Assembly: GCA_958430865.1 (NCBI GenBank)
Contig: CAUDNR010004573.1
Span: 12,688-37,265, forward strand
Origin: Entrophospora sp. SA101
Taxonomy: Eukaryota > Glomeromycota > Glomeromycetes > Entrophosporales > Entrophosporaceae
DNA: 24,578 nt
Direction of reading: 5' to 3'
A program made the translations under genes and the position numbers. Shown in pieces: positions 11,887 to 22,797 of this stretch (positions are counted from its first letter, which is position 1; each line of letters starts with the position of its first letter). Under the pieces are notes generated by a model. The model saw only the letters and a program-made list of their open reading frames with translations. It was not told where the DNA came from and did no database searches.

Positions 11887-12259
11887 CACAGTGAGTCTCG
11901 GTATAGCGGATTTGGGGTTTTAGCGGATAAATTTTCAAACCCAAATTTTTCTACAATTATTTTATCTCGGTTTAACGGATTTAACAGATTTAACGGATTT
12001 TTCATATAATAATAATAATAAATTCGGTTTATTGGATATTTTTTAAAAATTTTCTCGATATTACGGATAATGATATTCACTCTTTTGAGCTAATAAGTAA
12101 TTATTAAATATTAACAATGTCATATTATTCAAAAATAAAAAATAATTTTTTAACGTAACGTGTATCACATGATTTAATCAAAAATTCGATTTTTTATGGA
12201 TATCGGATGACTCGGTATAGTATGGAACAAACATATCCGTTATACCGAGACTCACTGTG
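11887..12259. mobile_element. 373-bp MITE, CACAGTGAGTCTCGG ends, TA duplication
   Basis: The left end CACAGTGAGTCTCGGTATAG and the right end reversed, CACAGTGAGTCTCGGTATAA, form a TIR of about 26 bp with one mismatch. TA flanks at 11885-11886 and 12260-12261. The interior has repeats of the AACGGATTT/AACAGATTT type near the left end, possibly subterminal transposase-binding repeats, and no coding region. The well-preserved ends suggest recent movement. Confidence 0.85.
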
Positions 12260-12261
12260 TA

Positions 12262-12944
12262 ACACAACTTATTCTAATACATAGTTTTATAAAGATCATA
12301 AACAATTTCATCAGAATTATAACGATCAAAAATCGAAAAGAATAGTCACGAGATTGTTGGTGATAACCTGATTGCTGCAAATTACCACGTTTGCAAGTCA
12401 TAATTGGACTACTAATAGGATGTTGATTTGGAGGAGTCGGAGGACAGAAATGTTATTTATCTGGAATAATAAAGAGTAGCGTGAAAATGCGAAGGTATGA
12501 AAGCGGTGAAACGTGAAGGCATGAATTGTAAACGTAAAGCAAAAAATTCTTTTTATAACCATTTCACAATTTGTTAATAGATTATATGTCATATATTTTC
12601 TCAAAGTCATTGAGTTTTTGAATGTAATTGAGAAGACGATCTTTTGCAATTTCAGCATTAGATGTCAAAATTTTTAACCCTATATTTAATAACAGTTAAT
12701 AATCACTTGTAAGTCACTAATAAAGTTATGAAGTACTTGATAACTTGGTCATTTTTCAAAATAATTTTAATTCGTATAAGAACAAGTTCTTCAATTCAGT
12801 ATGCTTATGTAATAAATCAATTGACATCTTGCTATGTTTGATTATACAATGAGGCATGCACCAATGCTAACCAACGCTTGACTGATTCCCTTTAAACTCA
12901 TTTGATTCAGGTGGTTAATTCTCCTGTATTCAGCAAGGACGCTT
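12262..12944. other. No gene seen
   Basis: AT-rich DNA after the MITE. The minus-strand frame at 12398-12658 is low-complexity and made of imperfect short repeats (gtgaaacgtgaaggcatgaa type). I find nothing that resembles a protein family. Confidence 0.4.
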
Positions 12945-13533
12945 TCGTCCACCTTTAGACAGTCAAAAGCGAATGACAGTATATTTATTGAATGTCATTT
13001 GAAACAAGATTATGACAAGGAATTAATTATTGATGTCATCTGGCATGTTCGACATGACAGTTGCATTGAGCATTGTTTTAAAATTGTATTTGGAGGTTAC
13101 AAAAAACAACATCCAATTAGTTGTAAAAAATGTAGCCAAGTTCCAACAGGTTCTGCTAAAAAAAATAATAATTGAAATTACAGCATTATAGCCAGAAATA
13201 CTGGTCTAAATGCATATTTACTTCATCTAGATAAGGATGAAACTGTCATAATAGCTGACTATAGAGGCTTTGGGTCATTGGTCCGTTGTTCCAATACAAA
13301 AAACATGGTTTACAGCTTCCTCGTTCGATGCCTTATTTTTTACAATAGAAAAACCCCTTTTGTGGATTGAAGCATTATTTGATAATGGTGCACACTATCA
13401 TAATAAAGAATTGATGATGATGAATAGTCAATGGTATGATATAGAAATAAAATCATGGGCTTTCTTGGAGCCTGGTGAAGTCAAAACAACTATTAATCCC
13501 AACCATGAGCTTACCACCACATTAATGGCTTAA
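12945..13533 (+). pseudogene. Degenerate DDE-type transposase remnant
   Basis: Coding-like pieces lie in several plus-strand frames. The first (about 12975-13174) reads IFIECHLKQDYDKELIID and HPISCKKCSQVPTG, ending at a TGA. The second (about 13200-13270) reads TGLNAYLLHLDKDETVIIADYRG. After a frame change comes ALFDNGAHYHNKEL, SQWYDIEIKSWAF and LEPGEVKTTIN. The order ADY, FDNGAHYH, FLEPGE fits the acidic residues of a DDE-type transposase. I recall similar proteins in Rhizophagus genomes, but that is memory, not a search. Multiple frame changes and the missing ends make it inactive. Confidence 0.5.
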
Positions 13534-14797
13534 TAATTTCATCACATGGCAATGTTAAATATTTCATTATTATTGTTATGATGATCGTGATGTTCTTGTT
13601 GACAGTTTATTATGGCAATGAAAATAAGAAATAATTAAACCAATAAATAAATAAAAATACAGCTGTTGAAGTCATTAGAATTTGATTTCATACTATAGTG
13701 AAAGTTGCCTCAGGACGCAAATAATAATAAATTTAATTACTAGAAAAAAAATTTAACAAATTCAAAAAAAATTTTACCTAATCGTTCCAAACAATCATCT
13801 CTATTTCAGATAATAAACAACTGCCAGTTTCATTAACTTCACAATCATAAAAATAATCACTTCTGTTCTGAAGAATGGAATGCAGGCCACATCTAATACA
13901 GTGATTTGCTAAATGAGCTGCAAGTCTCCACTTTGAAACTTTTTGGGATAGTGCAAACATTTAGCAGAAAATGACCTTTAGAATTTCTAATAGGCTATAT
14001 AGTTAGGATTATCTTCAACACTTGAATTATCATTTACAAATTGAAGCTGATTATGAGATTTCAATGAAAAATCTTAAATGAACAAGTGGATATGAACTTA
14101 CTTTAAGAGCACATATAAATTTGTTGATTATTTTTAATTAATTATATTTTCTACTTTTTGTCATATTTTTCGTCCTTTTGTCACATTCACCACTTCGTCA
14201 ATTTCGCCAGGTGTGATGAAATTAACAACAAAAAAGGTATTCCACTATCAACTCTAAACACACTATAATCCTGAATTTTTTGTCTTTTCGCCCAAAAATA
14301 AAATGAATGTATTATTTTAATATATATTCAATGTTATATTAATTATGTGGTGATTATACTTATTATAGATTTGGGGAACCATTATGCAAACTACGCACTG
14401 TCCTGTTAGTGAAAAACAAGTCAGAATTACATGTCCAATAACTTGATTTGACTTTCTGTACAAATTTAGAAACAATCAATCTTAAATAGCATTTTCAAAA
14501 AGTTATTTCGTGAAACTTAAGGTCCAAATTTATAAGGTATAATGCCTATAAAAAAATTCATTGATCAATTTTTATGTTCCCGAATTATACATTCAATAAA
14601 TTTTACATGCGATGTAAACTACATATATATACGATTGCCAAAGAAATCTTAAAATAGATTTGGGATTATATATAAAAGGGCTGGATTCGTGAAACAGAAG
14701 CTTCCCATAATCAATGATACTCATATATAAATACTTGTATTGGAAGATATAAAATCTTGCATACTAAATTTATTAATCTATTATTATTTCATAAAAA
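13534..14797. other. Intergenic, no gene seen
   Basis: Mostly AT-rich unique sequence. The minus-strand frame at 13778-13960 (rich in Cys and His, containing HLANHCIRCGL) has no clear start context or continuation and is not called. The last 150 bp form the promoter side of the next gene, with a TATATAAA-like stretch at about 14667-14677. Confidence 0.35.
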
Positions 14798-16622
14798 ATG
14801 AAGAAATTCGCCGTCAAAGAGTGGGCTGAACTTATTTCAGATCCTATTATGTTGAGAGGGCAAGATCAACGTATCTTTAACCATGCTGACTTGCCCGTGG
14901 TGAAAGATCAGCTGTCAATGACATTACGATTGAGACTTATGGAGCATTCCCTTTCCTATGATACTATTTTTCACAAAGGTATGCTTTTTGTAAGAAAGGC
15001 TTTGGACAGCAAAATTAAAATTTATTTTTGTCTAACTAGCACTTTTTTGGCTCAAATGAAATATAAATACATTTAGGTACTGAAGATTTAATCCGCACGC
15101 CTGGACTTTGGCTAGGAGGAGATAAATTGCATGCTCGCTTCACAGGGAACTGGGATTGTAATGCAGGAATTGATGAGCTCACTCCCGGACTTTTTTTAAA
15201 CAAATGGTACCATCTAACTTATACACTTTCTGATTCTGAAAAAAAAATTAGATTTCTACATAGACGGTGAGTGGACCAGATACTATAGCATCCAGGATGT
15301 TAAAGTGCAAAAGGTTATCTTCAATGATGGACCGCTGTATGTTGGACGTGCTTTCTCTTGGGGTGCGATTAATGGAGAAATTAGGTATGCATTTATAATA
15401 ATGAAATTAAGCTAAATCACAAAAATATTAAATGACCATTTTATCAAATAGCAATTTTCGTTATTTCAACTGGCGCTTATCCGCTGAAGAAGTGAAGGAA
15501 GATTTTTTCGTGAGATACTTTAGAATTTCACATTGTGAGCTTTTACAATTTGCTCGTTATAACTATTTTATTTTTTCTAAATAATGAATTTCAGAAAAGG
15601 CCAATTGTAAAAGGGTCAAAAGTTGCTCTTGTTCATGTGCCTACCAGAAAATATTTATCTACTAAAGGGGTCATAGCGTTTCTCGAACAATATATGGTGT
15701 TCATTATTATTTTTTCTTGATTGTTATTTATATTATAATATTTAACATTATAAACTTTATTTATAAAATTTAAAAAGGTTATAGGTAATGGTCAGGAAAT
15801 AGATTTGAAAAATGATGTTTGGACTGTTATTGGAGCATGTGGTACAAGCGAAAGTGCAGGAAGTCCTGTGTACTTTAATACCATTGTTGGATTTAAACAT
15901 CGGGCGACAGGAGGAAATTTACACTCTCATGGTATGGATTGTGGGACAACACCAAAATCTAACCATCAGCAAGGTACTTTGAGTTAATATATCTATTTTT
16001 TGTACAAACATAAAATTAAAAAATTTTTATATTTGGGGTTTGTACTAGGAAAATCAACCTTCCAGACAATAAATCTATTTTTAGTAACAACCCTTATAAA
16101 TTTGGTTACACATATGTTTTTAATATATAAAGAAAATATTCCAAGCCTTGTATCTCATTTTTCTACTATGCAATCAGGGTCCAATTTTTTCACCAACTGT
16201 AAATCCTTTATTAGAGATTATTGTTGAGTAAAAAGACAAAAAAAAAAAAAAATAGCTGGAAGCTCGATTTTCCTAGTACAGACCCCATTTAGTGACCATC
16301 TGCAGAGATATAAATCGTGACGATGATTGGCTTATCCGACGTTATAGTCCAAATGCTTTTTATGATGACTCGGGTAGTTAGAGACATGGTGACATCATCA
16401 GTCTTTTCCATATCACAACTGATAGACCAGCACTTTACAGTCATGACATTTTATTAGATGATGGAACCCAAGAAGTTTCTTGTTATGGAAATGGAAATGA
16501 CGAAAATAATAAGGTACATTAATTTTTCGACTCAAAATGTAATGCATTTACTTATGCACTAATGAACATTTTTTTTATTATCATTATAATGCTTTTAGTG
16601 GCGTATTGAATTAATTGATTGA
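14798..16622 (+). pseudogene. Jelly-roll (LamG/ConA-like) plus MIR-domain protein, two lesions
   Basis: Exons: 14798-14978, 15077-15384, 15452-15509, 15595-15696, 15778-15973, 16293-16513, 16599-16622, all with GT-AG introns. They sum to 1090 nt, one more than 363 codons. The N-terminal half resembles a concanavalin A-like jelly roll: TPGLWLGGDKLHARF, GLFLNKWYHLTYTLSD, then DFYIDGEWTRYY and GPLYVGRAFSWGAINGEI. The C-terminal half is MIR-like: GSKVALVHVPTRKYLSTKG, NGQEIDLKNDVWTVIG, GGNLHSHG, RDINRDDDWLIRRYSP, RPALYSHD, QEVSCYGNGND and WRIELID. Two lesions: the A9 run at 15239-15247 needs one A fewer to pass from SDSEKK to LDFYIDG, and an in-frame TAG stands at 16379-16381. The rest is well kept, so inactivation is recent, or one lesion is a sequencing error. 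MIR domains occur in ER mannosyltransferases and calcium channels; no such enzyme is present here. Ligand unknown. Confidence 0.75.
16035..16286. mobile_element. 252-bp MITE inserted in an intron of the MIR gene
   Basis: The left end GGGGTTTGTACTAGGAAAAT and the reversed right end GGGGTCTGTACTAGGAAAAT begin inverted repeats of about 31 bp with four mismatches. ATTT at 16031-16034 and 16287-16290 fits a 4-bp target duplication. Removing the element and one ATTT leaves a 63-nt intron (15974-16034 plus AG). The AG acceptor at 16291-16292 directly follows the right-hand duplication. The ends differ from the CAGTG elements, so this is another family. Confidence 0.85.
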
Positions 16623-18389
16623 TAAGAAATTCTCATGTTTATATAATAAAATTTTCTGTTTTTTAAATTTTTTATAAAACTAAAAATATTCTTTTAGCAT
16701 TTTTTTTTGTGACATAAATCTGTTCGTTTAACTAAATCAAGTATTTACAAATCTTTGCTGCATGTTTAACGTCAAATTTGATTTTTTTTACCTGTGAAAA
16801 GAAATCTTTGCACGATGTGACTTCTGAATACCAAGAAACAGAACACTCGTGACCTTAAGTTCGTGACATTAATATTTCTGAGCTCTGAAGTTATCAAAAC
16901 AGTGACGGAAAAATTCTCATACTTATCATTTGCGTTGCAATGAAAACACAAATGAGATTCGTTTACATGCCTAATAATATTTGAATTGCTTCTAGATAAT
17001 CGCACGCATCTTGATAATCAAATACTGCCTTTGTCTCTTGTGTGTTACTATTTATAGTTTTCATCAAGATTCAGATATTATTAATATTGCGCAGGATTTG
17101 TAGTAAGTTAAATTGGGTTTTGTGTCTATTGTTCTTAGATTTGTGTTTGCGAGACACATTATATTCTCAAAGATATTTAACTAGGGTATTTTTTTGTATG
17201 TGAAATTAAAATTCACATATAGTAAACCTTGTCACAGTGGATTGATTGATTACCTTGGAGAGGAAATTTTCGCCTCAATGCACTTTTTGTCATCAACTTC
17301 AAATGGTGTAAGTTTTCTTTCACACAATTATTTTTGCTTATACTTGTTAGGGTTAGAAACATCACTTGACGCTTTTGTCATCAATCATTTTTGTCACATA
17401 TTGAAATTTTATGTGGCCATTCCATATCAACAGCATTTTGGAATGATATGGATCAACCATCCTGTCTTCTTGCTTTATGCAACGATAGATGAATTTTAAC
17501 AGGTTGGACAAGCACTATTTGATGGCTACAGTGGTGTGTATCTGATACTTCATGACCAAATCACACAATGTTTTTCTGTTATTGGGCCAGAAATGTCTGC
17601 ACAAATCACATTAAGTTATATAGGCAAAGCCTATGAATGTGGATCGTTTTGCAGTTTTGAAGTCTGTCATGTTCGAAGAAATCTCCCACTTGCCCAATTC
17701 ACCATCCACAACTTTATTTTGGACATTTGTTAGCCTATTTTAGTAGTGCAGGTAGATGCACAATGGGTGATTAAGGAATATGGAAGACTATCAGGTGTTT
17801 CTGGAAGTAGGAAAGTTTTGCATTCATTGATCTGCAAGTCAATTTTTACATCTCCCAAAAATCAAGATTAATAAAAAAGATTGATTTTTTCAACATCAAC
17901 ATGCCATATTGAATTCTTTCTTCCCTTCTTGGCATAATCACATCATGATCAAAATATAAATAAATATTTTTGTCTCATAAAAATAAATAAATCATTATTT
18001 TAACCGAAATTTAGATACAATAGCCCAAAAATCATACAACAACAAAATTATTAAATGTGTATATTTGACATCAAAATTTCAAAAAAAAATCTCAAATATA
18101 TGACAATTGTGAGAAGCCATTATCTTTACACTATTAAATATAAAAAATTATTTATCTATAATTTCATTTCTCAAAATATTTAATATTACAACTATTGTAG
18201 TCAATAAATAAAATAAAATAATAAATAATTTTAATACATAATAAAATGACAAGATTTAACTTATTCAGGTAATCCATCTGACATTATTAATTCAATCTGT
18301 TGAGAGACTAAAAAAATATTTAACATAAGTGGTGGGTAATTAATATTAATATTATAGATTTTAAAATTAATAAAAAATGTAAATAATCA
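16623..18389. other. Intergenic, possible decayed coding at 17194-17733
   Basis: Two plus-strand open stretches (17194-17499 and 17536-17733) share one frame and are separated by only one TAA; the second contains VGQALFDGYSGVYLI and KAYECGSFCSFEVCHVRRNL. This could be the trace of a decayed gene, but I recognise no family and base composition alone may explain it. The minus-strand frame at 16772-17005 is not credible. The part 17870-18389 is AT-rich 3' flank of the kinase gene. Confidence 0.2.
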
Positions 18390-19806
18390 TTAATGATTAC
18401 CATTATTATTACCAATAATTGTCACTTTATTGGAATTCGCAGGTTGGGAAAGGTTTGTAAATTTTAATAACCTGCTAGTATAAACAGCATTTGGATGAAT
18501 TGTTGCAGTAATTGATGAAGGATCAAACTCTATTTTATCCATTTCACAAAAAACTTTTCTAATTGATCTTAATTCATCCTGCTGTTCATTTGAATATCCA
18601 CTCCAATTTATATGATCCATAGTTGCATCATTCCAAAATTTAATAATCTTATAAATTTCTTCAGTAGTTGGACGTTTATGTGGATTAGCATCCATGCATC
18701 TGGATGCTAATTCAATATAGGATTTTGGTGTGTTGTTTGAAAATCCTGGTCTTACACCTTCACATATTTTCATTGCAAGATCTACATCATGTGCCAAATT
18801 ATTAAAAGGTTGTTGACTAGTTGATATTACAGACATCAAAACTCCAAAACTATATATATCTGATGCTTTTGTATATGGTTCCCCCCTAAAAATTTCTGGT
18901 GCAACATATGGTAGTACTCCAAATATATCATTTTTGTTTGATGCAGATGTTTGACTAGCTGAACATGATAATCCTAAATCTATAATACATGCAGTAGGAT
19001 AAGACATAAGAACATTACCGCTATGAAGATCACAATGAATAATTCCTTCTTTATGAATATCTTTTAAACCTTCAATAACACCAACAAGATTATAAATTTT
19101 ACTAATCCATTTTAAAGTTTTAAAATTTTTAGTTAAATAATTTTGAAGACTTCCACGATCTTTATAATCCATTACAAATACATATTCTTCTGTGATTGGA
19201 TCTTGTGTTAGTCCATAAACTTTAATTATTTTTGCTTTATTTTGAAGCCTCACATAATTTTTGAACTAAAATAACAACTAAATATTTAATTACAACAATA
19301 ATAATAATCAATAATACTTAAAAAAAAAAAATCTGAAACTAATATTAATTTACCTCATTAAGAAATTTGTCAGGAATATTCTGTGAATCATGTATTTTTT
19401 TTAATACCACATACCTATCCCAAACAATTTTTTTTCCATAGTATACATATTTATCACCATTTAACCAAACAGCTTTGTATATAGTTGCAGAACCACCTTC
19501 GCCTATCTTTTCAATCTTTGTTAAATCATAATAAGAAATCCATTGAAGATAATTACTATTATCATACATAGTTCTTTTAAGTTGTGTGCTTTTAATCAAC
19601 TCATCTAATGTTTCATTGCCACTAGTCCATCCTTCAGTTAATGGCTCCAGATCACATGATTGACACCATGCCCAATTGGTATTGTATCTATTGCAGGTTG
19701 GACATTCCCCAAATTTTTGATTTCTAATATATGAATATTCATCATCATCATTTTTGTCAGTAGAAGTATCATCATGATGTTTATTTTCATTTAAAGTGTT
19801 CTCCAT
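18390..19806 (-). CDS. Protein kinase (TKL-like) with N-terminal CxxC-x9-CxxC module
   Basis: Exon 1 is 19806 down to 19354 and exon 2 is 19265 down to 18390, with an 88-nt GT-AG intron between; phase 0, 442 aa. An acidic N-terminus is followed by CPTC (35-38) and CQSC (48-51), a possible zinc-ribbon knuckle, then LTEGWTSGNETLDELI, a header I associate with the expanded kinase family of Rhizophagus. Kinase core: glycine loop IGEGGSATIYKAV (101-113), probable ATP-lysine K136 in VVLKK, candidate helix-C Glu151 at the exon junction, catalytic loop IIHCDLHSGN with Asp230 and Asn235, DLG with Asp247 instead of DFG, and VAPEIFRGEPYTKASDIYSFG. HCD replaces HRD, so the kinase is of the non-RD type. 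The C-terminus (about 380-442) is low-conservation and Asn-rich. All catalytic residues are present. It probably phosphorylates Ser/Thr; its substrates are unknown. Decayed relatives lie at 148-290 and 20299-20441. Confidence 0.92.
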
Positions 19807-20220
19807 CTTTAAAAACTTATTTATGGTTTTTTTTTTATAATTTATATATTTATCTAAAAGGACTTTTTTTCCCGGTCACAATTTTATATTAATATAAGGA
19901 GACACGAAATAATATATTTAGTTAACAAATTCTATTAATAATTTATTTGTATCTTCATAAAATAACCATGTACAGTATATAGTTATACGCAATTTTGCGC
20001 AGCATTATGAGAATATCCAATTTATTGGTGGGTTGGGTGCGTGTTGTTCTTTATTTAGAAGTCGATTTGGCGATTGCGGATATTTTTTGTGGATAATAAT
20101 TACATGATAAATCTTCATAAAATAAATAGAATACAAATATAATGTCTAATCTTCTTTAACAGACAATACATTAATGTAATAACGGCAAGATTTTTATATT
20201 CTTATTAACTTAATTGGGAA
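19807..20220. other. Kinase 5' flank, no gene
   Basis: AT-rich DNA upstream of the kinase start, with a T10 tract and TATATATTTAT-like sequence just beyond the ATG on the minus strand. No coding region is seen. It ends where direct repeat copy B begins, in sequence unlike the left flank of copy A. Confidence 0.5.
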
Positions 20221-20298
20221 ATTCATTTGGTATAGTTAATTCAATCTAAAACATATTTATCATAAGAGTGGATATTAATAAATGTTATTTTAATAAAA

Positions 20299-20441
20299 AA
20301 ATGAAAATAATCAATGATTAAATGGTCACTCACTATATTGGAATCCACAGGTTGGGGAAGGCTTGTAAATTTTTAATATAATATAGTTGCCAAACCGTCT
20401 TCACCTGTCTTTTCAATGTTTGTTAAATGGTTTATGTTATT
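20299..20441 (-). pseudogene. Kinase-derived remnant with internal deletion (copy B)
   Basis: Identical twin of 148-290. It lies about 500 bp upstream of the intact kinase start and in the same orientation. This fits an old tandem duplication of the kinase gene in which one copy lost its core, leaving the glycine-loop segment fused to the C-terminal coding end. Confidence 0.75.
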
Positions 20442-21242
20442 CGTGTATTTTTATCAAGAGTTCAGGTGGTAATGATTTTATTTTGCATTTATCCTAATTA
20501 AACAAAAATGAAATTTATAAATAACTAGAGTGATGACAGGTGGCAACAACCACCACCATTCTTATGATAAACACTTACCCATCACTTCTTGTCTCTTTTT
20601 GACAAATTTTTTACTCTCAAAGACATTTTTTTATTGTTTTTAAAAAAATAAAGTAAAACAAAAATGTTACAACATACTATTATTATTGACACTTGGTGTT
20701 GTACAAAGATTTTTTTTTTGTCGACGTGACCTATTTTTTGGCAGAGCCCAAGATGACAAACGCGGTTTCCTTATTAATACCATATTACTAATATTATCCA
20801 ATAATATTTCCAGATGAAAAAAATCAAATCACGTTAACAAAAAAAAACCAATAGGATAAGGATATGTGTACACGTCGATCAAACAACAATCCTTTTCTTC
20901 TAAATAATAAAAGTGCCGAAAGACACGAAATTAGAACCAACAAAAAAGAAGAGCAGAAAAAAAAACAAGAAAATATCACCAAGTGTTTTAAGAATTGTGG
21001 TGGTGGTTATCGCAACTAGTCGTCACTCTAGTTTAAAAATAATAAAAAATGTCTTTTAGAATAAAAAATTGTCAAAAAGAAAACAAGAAGAGGAAAGAAC
21101 GAGGATGTGTTTATCATTTGATTGGATGAACAATTTGATTTTAAATCCTAAACTCTTTTAAACTTTCATTATCATTAAATTTTTAGTAAAATAATTGAAG
21201 AGCAAATAATTTTTTATACTGTATGACTTAAAAGTACAAATA

Positions 21243-21436
21243 CAGTGAACCTCCCTAAGTGCACCCTCTCTAAATGCACCCTCCCTAAATGCACGCAATA
21301 TGTATACCCTCCATAAATGCACGGTCCATCTCATCCCAAGCTTATAGAGAGCTTATAAAATCACCCTCCATAAATGCACGCTCACAAGAAATAGCACTAT
21401 GTTCCCGAGGGGGGTGCACTTATAGAGGGTTCACTG
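21243..21436. mobile_element. 194-bp MITE, CAGTGAACC ends (copy B)
   Basis: Twin of 1092-1285, carried as part of the direct repeat, with TA at 21241-21242 and 21437-21438. One substitution (A21298) separates the two copies. Because it lies inside the repeat, it inserted before the 1.9-kb block was duplicated. Confidence 0.8.
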
Positions 21437-21964
21437 TATATCTTTTTACAAAGTAACATTTTGTATATTAATGTTAGCAAATCTTAATTCAAACAATAAA
21501 CATAACTTTACCAAATTATTAAGATTTGCTCAATGTATATACTGTAAGTCAATCAAAATAAAGATTGTTTGAGGTAACACGAATAGTATAATGTCTACAA
21601 TTCAGGCAATGATAGAAATACGTTTATTAAAATATTTGTTTTTGTTTATTATATATATTCTATGGAAAATACAAAAATCCGATCATTTATGGTAAGAAAG
21701 ACGCAAAATAAAGATGTAAAGATGTAACTTTCAACATTTCAATGATAATCTCCTTTTGGTTTAATTGACCAGGTATTTATTTCTCTCAAATTCAGCATAA
21801 TCAATAATCAATAAATTTGATAATGAGACCAACTGTGTGTAATTGTTTCTTCTGGAGTTTATTCATGGAAATGTATATAATAAATTGGTATCGCGTGAGC
21901 TTTCCTTTTTTTTTTCTTTTTTCTTTCAAAGTTTAAAAAAATTTATATTTAAAAAGGTCAATAA

Positions 21965-22797
21965 AAAAATATTTCAAGGAAAATCCCTAATGAAATAAAA
22001 GATTTAAGCGATACCATTCAAAAGGTTGAAGTTGAACCGAACGATACATTAGTTCCTCCGGCTTTAACTTTATGTATAGAAAAAGATCTAGAATATTATT
22101 TCAGTGCCAAAGTCCATGGTATTGAAACAGGAAATGATTATATAACCAAGTTTGAGTCTAATGATCCAAATTTGACCAAGTATGGACTTAATGTTGCAAA
22201 ATGTTGGGCACGTAACATAGTAATATATTAATTTGTCCGAATCTTTATTATTATTATTAAAAGTTACTATTATTAACTTCTCTAGATAATGAAATCACTA
22301 TCAAATATACAAAAAAATCCAAATAACAGAAACGTAGAAGCTATGATATTTACGTATACAAGAGTTTTTACCAAGTTTTCAATTCATCATGATTAACTTT
22401 TCCGATTCCTTATACTCAAACAAAGCACTTTTTAAACATTTTATTTGAGAAAAACAAAATTCCAGGATGCTCAAATTTTCCAGAGAACATTCTCTATATA
22501 TGCTTAGCCTTTGGCAAATATGTTCTTATCGATAGAGATGGTTATATGAGGTAGGATCAAACCCCTATGTTTAATCAGAAGGCATTTTAGAGCTGGATTG
22601 TTTTCTGGGAGCTTTTTTTCCGTCAATTTCAAAGTAGCTTGTTTCCTTTTAGACTATTATACCTTGAATATGCTGTTGAAAGTAGCCCAACATTCTCATC
22701 ATCCATCAGTCTTGTTACCATGTTCACCGTTCCATCACAGATGATCCAAACTGAAGCAGAGTCATTGGAGATCAAAAAAAGGAATTGTTGTCAGTGA
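21965..22797 (+). pseudogene. Spliced coding remnant, unknown family (copy B, longer)
   Basis: The frame from 21965 runs through the repeat edge and continues VHGIETGNDYITKFESND and LTKYGLNVAKCWAR. Candidate exons then follow: 22466-22550 (CSNFPENILYICLAFGKYV and LIDRDGYM) and 22653-22797 (LLYLEYAVESSPTFSSS to KKRNCCQ and TGA). The intron 22551-22652 (gtagga...ttttag, 102 nt) joins in phase to give an Arg codon. The proposed earlier intron 22212-22465 is phase-compatible but less certain. No start codon or upstream exon is identified and I do not recognise the protein, so it may be a fragment rather than a working gene. Confidence 0.4.

Larger units (their letters stand above)
20221..22116 (+). 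repeat. 1.9-kb direct repeat, copy B
   Basis: Collinear partner of 70-1965. Its right edge lies inside an open frame that continues undisturbed past 22116, and its left flank joins smoothly to the kinase 5' flank. This copy therefore looks like the source and copy A like the product. T21057 creates an in-frame TAG in the lysine-rich low-complexity frame that is open in copy A, which argues that frame is not a gene. Confidence 0.95.

Noticed and set aside
12943..12956. Small perfect hairpin GGACG-cttt-CGTCC
   Set aside because: A 5-bp stem is expected by chance and sits inside the transposase remnant.
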